A stretch of DNA of 21,913 nucleotides from a virus. A program made the position numbers and the translations under genes. Where the stretch lies: positions 1 through 21,913 of IMG/VR virus record IMGVR_UViG_3300005289_000030; one strand, given 5' to 3'. A model generated the notes under the pieces. The model saw only the letters and a program-made list of their open reading frames with translations, ran no database searches and was not told the origin of the DNA. Positions 6,853-14,298 of the stretch are shown here, piece by piece (position 1 is the first letter of the stretch; each line of letters opens with the position of its first letter).

Positions 6853-8007
6853 TTAATCGCGTCGGCCGAAGACTTTAACGGCGGTCTTGTCAGACACGCG
6901 CATCAGCTTTTGGGCGGCGGGATTCTTGGTCGTGTAGGGGGTAATGACGGTGGCGTCAACACCCTGTTTAATACACTGGGCGGGGGTCGGAATCGCCACG
7001 CCCAGTTGCACGTCAATGCCGAACATTTGGACCAGTTGGGCCGCTTCGGCTTGCTTGTCTTTTGCCCACACAGTTCGGCTTTCACCGTAGCCGACCTTGA
7101 ACCGCGGCACGTTGGACCCTTGGTTGATGAGCATTTGCGCGCGGGTTTCGAGCGCCTTAATCTGGGCTTCCAATAGTTTCAGCCCGTCTTGCCGCATAGC
7201 CAGTTCCAGCCCGATTTGCGCGGGCTCCATCCCCAAGCTGGTTTGGCGTCCGGTTACGGCCATGACGTTGCCGCCGGCGCGCTGGAGCGCTTCACAATCC
7301 CATGACGCCAGGCAGTCGAGACAATAAGAGCCGACCTTGCAAAGCGCATCTGGCGCCATGGCGCTGGCCGCCGCCGCTCGTAACTGGTCGAACATGAGCG
7401 CGAGGCGGGCGCCGTCGGTGAACCATTCGCGCAACGTGCCGCCCAGTTCGTCCCGTGCGTAACAGCGCGGCTGGGCGATGGTGAATGTGAAGGTCCAGTC
7501 GCGCCAGTCGGTGATGCCTTCGCTTTCAATAATGCAAGCGGCGTAATCGACCAATTGCCAGTTATCCAAGACGTCGACGAACCGATGCCCATATTTGAAG
7601 TCCCAAATATGAAGCGTCTTGCGGCTATGCTGGACGAAAAAGACGTCTGGCGTTCCCCAGTTCTCGGGATGAATCATGTTTGGCGCGGCCACCCGCTGTT
7701 CGACCTGGAAATAGTCGCCCGACTGGCACGATTTCAGCGTGTCGTTTACGTCCGTCACCAACTCTTGGATGGCTTCGCGCATTTCGTCGTTGATGGGCAC
7801 GCCGTTGGGCGCAATCGCATCGGCGGGCACGGTCAGCTTTAGCAAGACCTGTTCCAACAGCCAGTGGGCGGCCGTCCCTTCGCGGTTCTCTTCGGTTTCC
7901 TCTTGCGGCGGCTGGCGTTGTTGCATGGCGACCGACGCGGGGCAACCGTGCGGCCCCCACATTTCGGCCGACGATGGCGCTAATATCGCGTGTTCTGGTT
8001 CGATCAT
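6853..8007 (-). CDS. DUF2800 family protein: Cas4/RecB-like PD-(D/E)XK nuclease with Fe-S cysteines
   Basis: The 384-residue protein shows the RecB/Cas4-type nuclease signature: GTAAH with His48, GTPD with Asp121, and WDFKYG with Asp136 and Lys138. Cys22 (GCPAS) near the N-terminus and a late cluster Cys229, Cys232, Cys238 (with Cys223) have the spacing used in Cas4/AddB proteins to hold a 4Fe-4S cluster. DUF2800 proteins are regular companions of DUF2815 SSBs and family A polymerases in phages. The likely job is DNA end resection or recombination during replication; the exact polarity is unknown. The ATG follows the DUF6378 stop by four bases, so the RBS lies inside that gene. Confidence 0.85.
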   Translation of the reverse strand: MIEPEHAILAPSSAEMWGPHGCPASVAMQQRQPPQEETEENREGTAAHWLLEQVLLKLTVPADAIAPNGVPINDEMREAIQELVTDVNDTLKSCQSGDYFQVEQRVAAPNMIHPENWGTPDVFFVQHSRKTLHIWDFKYGHRFVDVLDNWQLVDYAACIIESEGITDWRDWTFTFTIAQPRCYARDELGGTLREWFTDGARLALMFDQLRAAAASAMAPDALCKVGSYCLDCLASWDCEALQRAGGNVMAVTGRQTSLGMEPAQIGLELAMRQDGLKLLEAQIKALETRAQMLINQGSNVPRFKVGYGESRTVWAKDKQAEAAQLVQMFGIDVQLGVAIPTPAQCIKQGVDATVITPYTTKNPAAQKLMRVSDKTAVKVFGRRD

Positions 8008-8011
8008 TGGC

Positions 8012-8335
8012 CTACCCCACCGGTATGTGCGAAGGCGGTGCCGACGGCATAGGTGGAAAACCGGACGGCGCGGGCGCGACCGTTAATCGCTCTTCGACCA
8101 GACGGGCATAACCCTGAATGTCGTGCCAGTTGTCCGCATAGGCTGGGTCGCCGCTCAACACGCGCGCCACCTTGTCGGCAATGACGGTCAGGGCTTGCCG
8201 CTTTACGGCATCGCAGCGGTTCCAGCCGGGCGCGTCGCGCATGACGTCCTGTAGCGCCTGGGCGATGAACGCGTGGTCGGTAAAATCCCCGTAGCGCGCC
8301 CCCCGTTCGTCGAGGGTCGATTGCACGTCAGCCAT
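8012..8335 (-). CDS. DUF6378 domain phage protein
   Basis: The product is 107 residues. The segment LDERGARYGDFTDHAFIAQ (8-26), followed by KRQALTVIADKVARVLSGDP and DNWHDIQGYARL, matches my memory of the DUF6378 domain found in many phages, a helical fold of unknown biochemical role. The C-terminal ~20 residues are Pro/Ser-rich. The chosen ATG at 8335 has AAGGGGAA upstream on the minus strand (near 8342-8348); an out-of-frame ATG four bases earlier runs into a stop at once. It sits in the replication operon between a proline-rich protein and the DUF2800 nuclease, so a replication or nucleotide-related role is inferred only from context. Confidence 0.8.
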   Translation of the reverse strand: MADVQSTLDERGARYGDFTDHAFIAQALQDVMRDAPGWNRCDAVKRQALTVIADKVARVLSGDPAYADNWHDIQGYARLVEERLTVAPAPSGFPPMPSAPPSHIPVG

Positions 8336-8422
8336 TCATGTTCCCCTTGAAATCCCGGGCACCTTGCGGGTCGTTTAAGGCTAGGGCAACCGCGCGCGAC
8401 GGCCCAACCCCCGGGTGGTCAA

Positions 8423-9256
8423 TTACTGGCCGCCGGCCATCGCATAGAAGGTTTCCCACGCGTCCGGGCGGTCCTTCAAATCCTTGAACTGGACGCCGGC
8501 ACCACAGACCGTTTCGGCGTAGGTGTTCAGTTCCAGATACGGGATTGTCGGCGTGCGGATGGAATTGACCGCCTGCACGAACTCGGGGAACCCGGCGAAG
8601 CGGCCCGACGCCGCAGGGCTACCACCGCCCGGCGCACTTTCGGCAACGGGGGGAGCCGTGCTTGCAGAGGGTGGGGCGGGGGCGTTTGGGACGTCAGCCG
8701 GTGGCGGGGGCGGCGCGGCCGATGCGGTAGGGGCGCTGGACGCGGGAGGCGGCGGGGCAGGCGGGGTTTCCACAGTGCCGGAACCATTCGGAGCCGCCGC
8801 CCCGTTCGTGGTGCCAGTGCCATGGTTTCCCGCGACTTGGGCCGCCTGCAATTCTGCGTGAATTTCGCCGTATGTAACTTCGGACAGGCCGCGCTTTTTA
8901 CGCCATGTGCCGTCTGCGTTAATTTTGGGCGGGGTCGAATGAATGCGCACGTCCCACGGGATGCCGTCTTTGTCGATTGTCTTGGGGTCGACAGCCGGGC
9001 CGCTATTGTCGTCGCCTTCGGTGGCGGGCGGCGGCGGTGCCGCGGCCACGCGGGCGGCTTCACGCTGCAACATCATTTCGGCCGCATCCTTGGGCGTCTC
9101 GGGGGCCGGGGCTACCGCGGGCGGCGGGGGTGCAGCGGGCTCGACGACCGTGTTGGCTACGGTCGGCGCGATGCGGCCGCCAAGTGCAGCGACAAGCGCG
9201 GCAAGGGCCGCTAGGTCGGTCTCGTCCTGCGTGTCCAAATGGACGGTAATTTGCAT
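8423..9256 (-). CDS. Proline-rich phage protein with conserved central and C-terminal segments; function unknown
   Basis: First gene of the minus-strand replication operon; 277 residues. It starts with a short beta-type segment (MQITVHLDTQDE) and an Ala-rich helix. Two long Pro/Ala linkers (about 40-85 and 150-210) separate a compact core near residues 93-135 that includes GIPWDVRIHS and DGTWRKKRG, and a C-terminal segment (about 218-277) ending near the acidic/aromatic DAWETFYAM. The core motif is one I associate with uncharacterised proteins in phage replication cassettes. Modular domains on flexible linkers suggest a scaffold or adaptor. RBS ACGGGAGT precedes the ATG, and a promoter with the TTGAC palindrome lies just upstream at 9288-9316. 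Confidence 0.7.
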   Translation of the reverse strand: MQITVHLDTQDETDLAALAALVAALGGRIAPTVANTVVEPAAPPPPAVAPAPETPKDAAEMMLQREAARVAAAPPPPATEGDDNSGPAVDPKTIDKDGIPWDVRIHSTPPKINADGTWRKKRGLSEVTYGEIHAELQAAQVAGNHGTGTTNGAAAPNGSGTVETPPAPPPPASSAPTASAAPPPPPADVPNAPAPPSASTAPPVAESAPGGGSPAASGRFAGFPEFVQAVNSIRTPTIPYLELNTYAETVCGAGVQFKDLKDRPDAWETFYAMAGGQ

Positions 9257-9287
9257 TTTGGATTACTCCCGTTGGTTGACGGGGGCC

Positions 9288-9316
9288 GGTCTAGGGCCTA
9301 ATGACGGTCGCGTCAA
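9288..9316 (-). promoter_or_regulatory. Promoter of the replication operon with TTGAC palindrome operator
   Basis: On the minus strand a TTGACG box (9316-9311) is followed after exactly 17 nt by TAGACC (9293-9288), leaving a leader of about 25 nt to the start at 9256. The -35 box is one half of the 16-bp near-palindrome ATGACGGTCGCGTCAA at 9301-9316. A protein bound here would block the polymerase. The site lies in the 76-nt divergent gap and might also affect the plus-strand gene at 9333, though on that strand no good -10 is seen at the right place. Confidence 0.6.
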
Positions 9317-9332
9317 TAGGGAGAAATTGACG

Positions 9333-10094
9333 GTGATAATCCGCGACGAAAATGGAATTGCACATATCGCGGGGCTGTCTGGCGGGCACGATTCGACCAG
9401 CATGTGTTTGCAGCTAAACGAACGCGAGCCCCGGCCCTACAATTACCTTTGCACGCCGACGGGCAACGAACTGCCCGAAATGTTCCAGTTCTGGCAATTA
9501 CTGGGCGACCTGTTGGGGCGGCGGCTTATTCCCATCATGAACGGCACGTTGTCGTCGGTCATCGCCGCCGAAGGCATGTTGCCGAACATTCGCGCCCGGT
9601 TCTGCACGCGGATTTTGAAAATCGTGCCCTACCGGGATTTTCTCATTCGGGAAGCGGCTAACGGTCCTATCGTATCCTATGTCGGTTTGCGCGCCGATGA
9701 GCCTGGGCGGGCCGGGGGCGTCTATGATGACATACCCGGCGTCACTATGCGTTTTCCGTTGCGAGAGTGGGGCCAAGGGGAAGACGAAGTGCAAGCCGAT
9801 CTAGCGGCACGCGGCGTCAAATGCCCAGACCGGACGGATTGCGCATGGTGCTACCACCAGCGGCTTGGTGAGTGGTGGGAACTGTGGTGGCACCACCGCG
9901 AACTTTATATGGATGCGGAACGACTGGAAATAAAAATGGGCCACACCTTCCGAACGCCGGGGCGTGACAGTTGGCCGTCGTCTTTGCGCGAACTTCGTTT
10001 GCGGTTTGAGGCCGGCGACGTTCCCGACAAATCCCTTAACCGCATGATGCGCGAACGCCAGTTGGTCGGGTCGTGCCGGGTGTGCCGTCTATGA
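9333..10094 (+). CDS. PP-loop ATPase / PAPS-reductase-like protein
   Basis: Reading from the GTG at 9333 gives 253 residues. SGGHDST (16-22) is the PP-loop of the PAPS reductase/N-type ATP pyrophosphatase family, with His in place of the usual Lys. ARFCTRILKIVP (89-100) and VGLRADEPGR (117-126) match the phage PAPS-reductase-like subfamily. Late cysteines, Cys164/170/173 and CRVC at 248-251, may hold an iron-sulfur cluster or zinc. Such enzymes activate a substrate with ATP, and relatives modify nucleosides or put sulfur into DNA (DndC). The substrate here is unknown. AGGGAG lies nine bases before GTG; a TTG at 9327 is too close. Longer upstream readings run antisense through the neighbouring gene. 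The stop overlaps the helicase start. Confidence 0.85.
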   Translation: MIIRDENGIAHIAGLSGGHDSTSMCLQLNEREPRPYNYLCTPTGNELPEMFQFWQLLGDLLGRRLIPIMNGTLSSVIAAEGMLPNIRARFCTRILKIVPYRDFLIREAANGPIVSYVGLRADEPGRAGGVYDDIPGVTMRFPLREWGQGEDEVQADLAARGVKCPDRTDCAWCYHQRLGEWWELWWHHRELYMDAERLEIKMGHTFRTPGRDSWPSSLRELRLRFEAGDVPDKSLNRMMRERQLVGSCRVCRL

Positions 10095-11806
10095 TGCAGG
10101 AACGCGCATACCAAAGCGAACTGATAGGACAGACGCAATTGCAATGGGCCTTGGGCCAATTGGTCGTGCTGGTGCAGCTATGCACCGGCGGCGGCAAGAC
10201 GCCCATATTGTCCCGGCTCATCAATGACCACAACGGCTTCGTCTGCGCCATTGCGCACCGTGACAAGCTGGTGGAGCAAATCAGCCTGACCCTAGCGCGG
10301 GCGGGCGTCCGACATGACATTATCGCGTCGGAAAAGACCAAGCGAATCATTGCCAAAAAGCACGTCAAGAAACTGGGCCAGTGCTTCTATGTGCCGGGCG
10401 CCCGGTGCCGGGTCGCGTCGGTCGATACGCTGGTGCGCGCGAAGGATTTGGAGAACTGGGCCAAGCAAGTCACGCTATGGGTCGTCGACGAAGGCCACCA
10501 CGTTTTGCGGGAAAACAAATGGGGCCGGGCCGTGGCCCAGTTCACGCACCCGCAATGCAAAGGGCTGGTGCTGACCGCGACGCCAGGTCGACCGGACGGC
10601 AAAGGGCTGGGGCGGCACGCCGACGGCTTCGTGGACGTCATGGTGCAAGGCCCGGCCATGCGCTGGTTGATCGACGAAGGTTATCTTTGCGATTATGACG
10701 TGGTTTGCCCGCCCAGCGACATGCGGGTGGAGGAAGCGCCCAAGGGCTCCGACGGTGAATATAGCCTAGCCCAGCGTCGCACGGCGGCCCGCAACAGCCA
10801 TATCGTGGGCGACGTGCCCAAGCATTACCAGCAATTCGCCGCGGGTCTGTCGGGTATCACCTTTTGCGGCGACGTCGAAACAGCGGTGGAAACGGTCGCA
10901 GCCTATCGCGCGGCGGGCGTGTCGGCCGAACTTATCACCGGCGAAACCGACCCGACCGTTCGGGACCAGATATTTGACCGGGCCGAAGCCGGGACGCTCC
11001 AGCAAATCGTGGCGGTCGACGTCATCAGCGAAGGCGTCGACATTCCGGCGCTACAGGTCGGTTCGTTCGCCCGCCTGACGGCCAGCATTATCACATGGCT
11101 GCAACAGTTGGGTCGCTTGCTGCGTCCCATCTATGCGCCCGGTTACGACCTGACCACGCGCGAAGGTCGACTGGCCGCCATCGCCGCTTCGATCAAGCCC
11201 CGCGCGCTGTTGATCGACCATATTGGCGGGTTCATCAATCCGAACTTGGGGCCGCCCGACAAGCCGCGCGAATGGTCGCTGGACCGACGCGAGAAGAAAG
11301 CCAAGGGCGAGGATGACGACGACATTCCGATGAAGGTTTGCGCGAACCCGTGGCAAAATTGTTTCAAGCCATACCCCCGGGTTTTGCGCGCGTGCCCGCA
11401 TTGCGGCTATCAGCCTGAACCGCTGGGCCGCGGCACGCCCGCCCATGTCGACGGCGACTTGCAACTTATGGACCCGTTTGAACTGGCCAAATTGCAGGGG
11501 CGAATCATTGACCCGCACATGACGCGCGCCGCGTTCGACGCGCAACAACTGGCGAAGGGTGCCGCGTCGACTTGGCTGAACAGCCATTGGGCCAGCTATG
11601 TGAAGACCGGCGGCGCCCAGCTTGCGTTACGCGAAAGCATGGACCGCTGGGCCGGTCAGCTTCACGCGTCCGGGCGGCCCGACCACGAAATTCAGCGGGA
11701 ATTTTTCTTGCGCTGGAAAGTGGACGTCGTGACGGCCCAGGCGTTGAGCGAAAAAGAGGCCATCGCGTTGAAAGAGCGCATTGACGGCGCGGTCAATAGG
11801 GCTTAG
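10091..11806 (+). CDS. DEAD/DEAH-type superfamily 2 DNA helicase
   Basis: The product is 571 residues. Motif I CTGGGKT (31-37), motif II DEGH (133-136), motif III TATPGR (162-167) and motif VI QLGRLLRP (339-346) define an SF2 helicase related to phage UvsW/RAD25-like enzymes. A four-cysteine zinc finger follows (Cys417, 424, 435, 438), then a charged helical C-terminal region. The ATG overlaps the stop of the PP-loop gene (ATGA). It would remodel or unwind DNA in phage replication, recombination, or at modified DNA. The last codons overlap the palindrome at 11781-11796 that controls the next gene. Confidence 0.92.
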   Translation: MMQERAYQSELIGQTQLQWALGQLVVLVQLCTGGGKTPILSRLINDHNGFVCAIAHRDKLVEQISLTLARAGVRHDIIASEKTKRIIAKKHVKKLGQCFYVPGARCRVASVDTLVRAKDLENWAKQVTLWVVDEGHHVLRENKWGRAVAQFTHPQCKGLVLTATPGRPDGKGLGRHADGFVDVMVQGPAMRWLIDEGYLCDYDVVCPPSDMRVEEAPKGSDGEYSLAQRRTAARNSHIVGDVPKHYQQFAAGLSGITFCGDVETAVETVAAYRAAGVSAELITGETDPTVRDQIFDRAEAGTLQQIVAVDVISEGVDIPALQVGSFARLTASIITWLQQLGRLLRPIYAPGYDLTTREGRLAAIAASIKPRALLIDHIGGFINPNLGPPDKPREWSLDRREKKAKGEDDDDIPMKVCANPWQNCFKPYPRVLRACPHCGYQPEPLGRGTPAHVDGDLQLMDPFELAKLQGRIIDPHMTRAAFDAQQLAKGAASTWLNSHWASYVKTGGAQLALRESMDRWAGQLHASGRPDHEIQREFFLRWKVDVVTAQALSEKEAIALKERIDGAVNRA

Positions 11807-11809
11807 GGC
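11781..11809 (+). promoter_or_regulatory. TTGAC palindrome and candidate promoter inside the end of the helicase gene
   Basis: TTGACGGCGCGGTCAA at 11781-11796 matches the shared operator; it is embedded in the final codons of the helicase gene. TTGACG can serve as -35, with the weak hexamer TAGGGC after 17 nt, placing a transcript start near 11816, just before the RBS of the next gene. It suggests that the gene at 11836 can be controlled separately from the helicase. Confidence 0.45.
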
Positions 11810-11835
11810 TGGACCGACCAATGGGAGAATTGACC

Positions 11836-12588
11836 GTGACGCAACTGGAATTTGAATGGGGCGAGCCTATCCCTGCCGACGGGACGAAACCGGAATGGCT
11901 GGCGGTTGGCGAATTGCCGATGCAATACCAGACGTCAGGACGGAGCCAAGATTGGTTCGATATGAAATGGGGGTGGGGCTTTGCTTGTGTCGGTAAAGCT
12001 TTTCGCTTGCGTGCCGACCATCCTTACTATGTGGCAAACGCGGCGGGATACAGCTATTGGCCAGGCGGCGATAGCGAACCCGTGGATTGGAACGGGCATA
12101 CCGTCCTGTTGCGAGACGGAAGCACCAGCGCCGTTCACGGTTTCACCGGGGACAACATTGTTTGGACACATGACGGCGCGTGGGACGACGTGATTGGCTA
12201 TCGGAAAAAGGCCAAATCAGGCGACCCGCCGAAAGCCCCGCCCGTAATGATCGACCATAGCGGCCCAAACCTGCCCCTTGGCCCCAACGACCCGCCCGGC
12301 TGGGCCGTCGTGCGCGCGTGGAACGAAGTTGGCGGGCTCGTCACGCCGCGGTCGGCAATCCTGGCGCTGGCCCGCTATATCGAAAAGCACGAAGCGGCGC
12401 CGGTCGACCCGGACGTGTTGGCCGTGCGGGATATCATATCGTCTTATTTTGCTGGCGAGGATGCCGCCCGCGTGGCGGAAGCGCTTTACGAAGGCGAATA
12501 CGACGAATTTAACGGGTTCGTCGCAGCCTTGACGGTCTATCGCCGGATTAAAGCGAACGGGGGCGTCGTCGATGTTCCATCTTCATAA
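11836..12588 (+). CDS. Unknown phage protein
   Basis: The product is 250 residues from the GTG at 11836, which has GGGAGA eight bases upstream; the ATG at 11821 (five codons earlier) overlaps that RBS and the TTG at 11830 is too close to it. The N-terminal 140 residues are rich in Trp, Tyr and Gly (for example WFDMKWGWGF), with alternating strand-like sequence that suggests a beta domain. A Pro-rich spacer follows, then a helical acidic C-terminal half. A middle stretch (TWTHDGAWDD-type region and NGHTVLLRDG) recalls small beta-barrel surface repeats, but I recognise no family. The next small gene overlaps its 3' end by 17 bases. Confidence 0.65.
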   Translation: MTQLEFEWGEPIPADGTKPEWLAVGELPMQYQTSGRSQDWFDMKWGWGFACVGKAFRLRADHPYYVANAAGYSYWPGGDSEPVDWNGHTVLLRDGSTSAVHGFTGDNIVWTHDGAWDDVIGYRKKAKSGDPPKAPPVMIDHSGPNLPLGPNDPPGWAVVRAWNEVGGLVTPRSAILALARYIEKHEAAPVDPDVLAVRDIISSYFAGEDAARVAEALYEGEYDEFNGFVAALTVYRRIKANGGVVDVPSS

Positions 12589-12715
12589 ATGGTCCGTCTG
12601 GTCGAACGTGTCGTGGATTGTCGACCCGAACAACCCCAGCGCCATCTTGGGCTATGTCCAGCACCGGCATTGCCGCAAGTGTCGCACGCTCCAGACAAGG
12701 TGCCGGGCTCTATGA
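12572..12715 (+). CDS. Cys/His-rich miniprotein (zinc-knuckle-like)
   Basis: The 47-residue product starts MFHLHKWSVW and carries HCRKC (33-37) and a later Cys43, with many His and basic residues. It overlaps the previous gene by 17 bases and its stop overlaps the next start as ATGA, so the overlaps on both sides support it as a real coupled gene. The layout of an N-terminal HxHxW stretch followed by a CxxC knuckle is like the miniprotein at 16685. The function is unknown; zinc binding is inferred from the cysteines. Confidence 0.5.
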   Translation: MFHLHKWSVWSNVSWIVDPNNPSAILGYVQHRHCRKCRTLQTRCRAL

Positions 12716-13524
12716 CCGCGCGCCCCATGCGCAGCGCCAGCGTCCGAAAAGCCTATGCCTCAAAAGGGGATGACGCCACATTGTCCCGCTGGGTCAAGGT
12801 GCCAGGCGAACACCGCGCGCCCGGCAAGCCCAAGCAAGGCGTGCTGAACGGGCTGGGCCATCCGACTGTCGAAGCGGGCCGGTCCATCTTTTACCGAAAG
12901 GGCGTCCACCCGGTCGGCTTCAATCCGCTGGTTTCCGGCCACAACAACGTTAAAATCGGCCGTGACGTTCGCAAGGGACGGTTGCGCGGCTATTGGATTT
13001 ACACGCTGTCGCTGGAGGAACGGGCGACGTGCCCCAGGTCGTGCGCTCATTGGCACGATTGCTACGGCAACAACATGCCGTGGGCGAAGCGTTACCAGCA
13101 CGGCCCAGAACTTGAACGCGCGGTGGAAGACCAGCTTGAACGGCTGATGACCAATCGTAACCGCCGGGGCATTCTGGTTCGGCTGCACGCGCTGGGCGAC
13201 TTCTATTCGGTCGACTATGTGCATTTCTGGGGCCGGATGCTGCGCAAGTTCCCGCGGCTGTCCATCTTTGGCTATACGGCCCGCGCGCCGGGCACGCCCA
13301 TAGGTGACGCCGTGTTCTATCTGGGCCACGCCATGCCCCGCCGGTTCGCCGTGCGCTGGAGCGATGGCAAGCGGAACTGGGGCGCAACCGTCAGCATCGT
13401 CGACGAAGCGGCCTGCCCGCCTGGCGCTTTCGTCTGTCCCGAACAGACCGGACGGACGCTCGCTTGCGCGACGTGCGGCGCGTGCTGGGGGACGTCCAAA
13501 AATGTCGCATTTATAGGGCACTGA
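12712..13524 (+). CDS. Gp88-like cysteine-rich phage protein
   Basis: The product is 270 residues from the ATG at 12712, which overlaps the stop of the miniprotein upstream. Eight conserved-looking cysteines form two groups: Cys107, 111, 117 (CPRSCAHWHDCYG) and Cys235, 242, 252, 255, 258 (CATCGACWG). Between them lie LHALGDFYS (158-166) and a repeated alternation of strands and helices. The pattern of an early CP-x-SC...CY block, a GDF motif, and a late CxxCxxCW block followed by an F-x-x-H end fits the 'gene product 88' family known from mycobacteriophages (function unproved). The cysteines suggest an iron-sulfur or zinc centre. A longer frame from 12589 adds residues with no start signal. 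Confidence 0.65.
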   Translation: MTARPMRSASVRKAYASKGDDATLSRWVKVPGEHRAPGKPKQGVLNGLGHPTVEAGRSIFYRKGVHPVGFNPLVSGHNNVKIGRDVRKGRLRGYWIYTLSLEERATCPRSCAHWHDCYGNNMPWAKRYQHGPELERAVEDQLERLMTNRNRRGILVRLHALGDFYSVDYVHFWGRMLRKFPRLSIFGYTARAPGTPIGDAVFYLGHAMPRRFAVRWSDGKRNWGATVSIVDEAACPPGAFVCPEQTGRTLACATCGACWGTSKNVAFIGH

Positions 13525-13527
13525 ACG

Positions 13528-13947
13528 ATGAGCGAAGCGGGCAACCAAAACCGGGTGCGCGAACATTACGCGGCCTTGGGCGCGCGGCTATGGCGCAACA
13601 ACTCGGGCGTCCTGAACGATGCCAACGGCCGGCCGGTGCGCTTTGGCCTGGCGAACGATAGCCGCGCCCTGAACGAACAGATAAAGTCACCCGACCTTGT
13701 GGGCTGGGTTCCCAAGCTGGTCACGCCCGACATGGTTGGCGACGTGGTGGCCGTCTTTTTCTCGCCCGAAATCAAACGGGACGGCTGGCGCTTTCCATCG
13801 CCCGGGCCGATCAAAGACGGCAAGGGCCGTCTGACCGAATATGGCCGGTGCATGGCACAAAAACGCTGGGCCGACATGGTTGTGCAAGAGGGCGGAATCG
13901 CCGGGTTTATGATCGACCCGTTGCGGGGGTTCGAAATAATAAAATAG
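13528..13947 (+). CDS. VRR-NUC domain nuclease
   Basis: The product is 139 residues. ALGARLWRNNSGV (16-28), SPDLVGW (54-60) with Asp56, and the EIK pair (Glu81, Lys83), followed by an AQKRWADMVVQEGGIAGF-type helix, match the VRR-NUC branch of the PD-(D/E)XK nucleases. Many phage members are small stand-alone enzymes thought to act as Holliday-junction or structure-specific endonucleases. It follows the Gp88-like gene by three bases. It probably trims or resolves replication and recombination intermediates together with the SF2 helicase and DUF2800 nuclease. Confidence 0.85.
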   Translation: MSEAGNQNRVREHYAALGARLWRNNSGVLNDANGRPVRFGLANDSRALNEQIKSPDLVGWVPKLVTPDMVGDVVAVFFSPEIKRDGWRFPSPGPIKDGKGRLTEYGRCMAQKRWADMVVQEGGIAGFMIDPLRGFEIIK

Positions 13948-13949
13948 GG

Positions 13950-13980
13950 TATTGACGGTGCCGTCAATAGCTGGCAAATG
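13950..13980 (+). promoter_or_regulatory. Perfect 20-bp palindrome operator and candidate promoter
   Basis: TATTGACGGTGCCGTCAATA at 13950-13969 has perfect 9-bp arms around TG and is the cleanest copy of the shared site. Reading TTGACG as -35, a 17-nt spacer leads to CAAATG, putting the transcript start near 13987 and the RBS GGGAG at 13993-13997 ahead of the ATG at 14007. It would control the three-gene cluster 14007-14792. Confidence 0.6.
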
Positions 13981-14006
13981 TCGTCTCAACAAAGGGAGTT
14001 GCCGAC

Positions 14007-14285
14007 ATGACCACCGCCAAGCTGATCTATTCCAACGGGCCGTTCGACGTTTACAAGGTGCGCCAGGTTCTTATCATCAATGAGAACGGCGAATTATTCT
14101 GCAATCTGCGCAAGAGCGATAACGGCTTTCACAACCCGGCGGGTTTCGTGGATGGCATCTTGGCCAGCCGCGCCGAAGCAAAGGCGGAATGGGCGGCCGT
14201 GTCGGATGAACGCAAGGCCCGGCTTGAAACCTATCTGGCATCGCGCCGCGGTCGCGTCGAAGCCCAGCCCCAGTTCATGTTTTAA
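14007..14285 (+). CDS. Small unknown phage protein
   Basis: The product is 92 residues. The first half is strand-rich with alternating charged and hydrophobic residues (IYSNGPFDVYKVRQVLIINE), the second half helical, with an Ala/Glu/Arg-rich segment (residues 52-85). It is the first gene of a three-gene cluster directly behind the perfect palindrome at 13950. The RBS GGGAG is ten bases before ATG. No family is recognised. Early position suggests a host-takeover or regulatory small protein, as inference only. Confidence 0.65.
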   Translation: MTTAKLIYSNGPFDVYKVRQVLIINENGELFCNLRKSDNGFHNPAGFVDGILASRAEAKAEWAAVSDERKARLETYLASRRGRVEAQPQFMF

Positions 14286-14298
14286 GGGAGAAAGACCG

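Noticed and set aside
8943-9332. Longer N-terminus for the PP-loop protein
   Set aside because: This part is antisense to the proline-rich gene and to its promoter; the PP-loop domain starts right after the GTG at 9333, which has an RBS.
9327-9342. Further palindrome copies at 9327 and 11830 (TTGACGGTG, TTGACCGTG)
   Set aside because: Only the left half matches; there is no GTCAA at the right spacing. They lie at translation starts and are at most half-sites.
9333-11806. Complete Dnd phosphorothioation system
   Set aside because: Only a PP-loop protein and a helicase are present; DndA, DndB, DndD and DndE are not seen in the window.
12760-13566. Minus-strand open frame of 268 codons opposite the Gp88-like gene
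   Set aside because: The sequence is low-complexity, Arg/Ala/Pro-rich, with no RBS and no family; it shadows the plus-strand gene.
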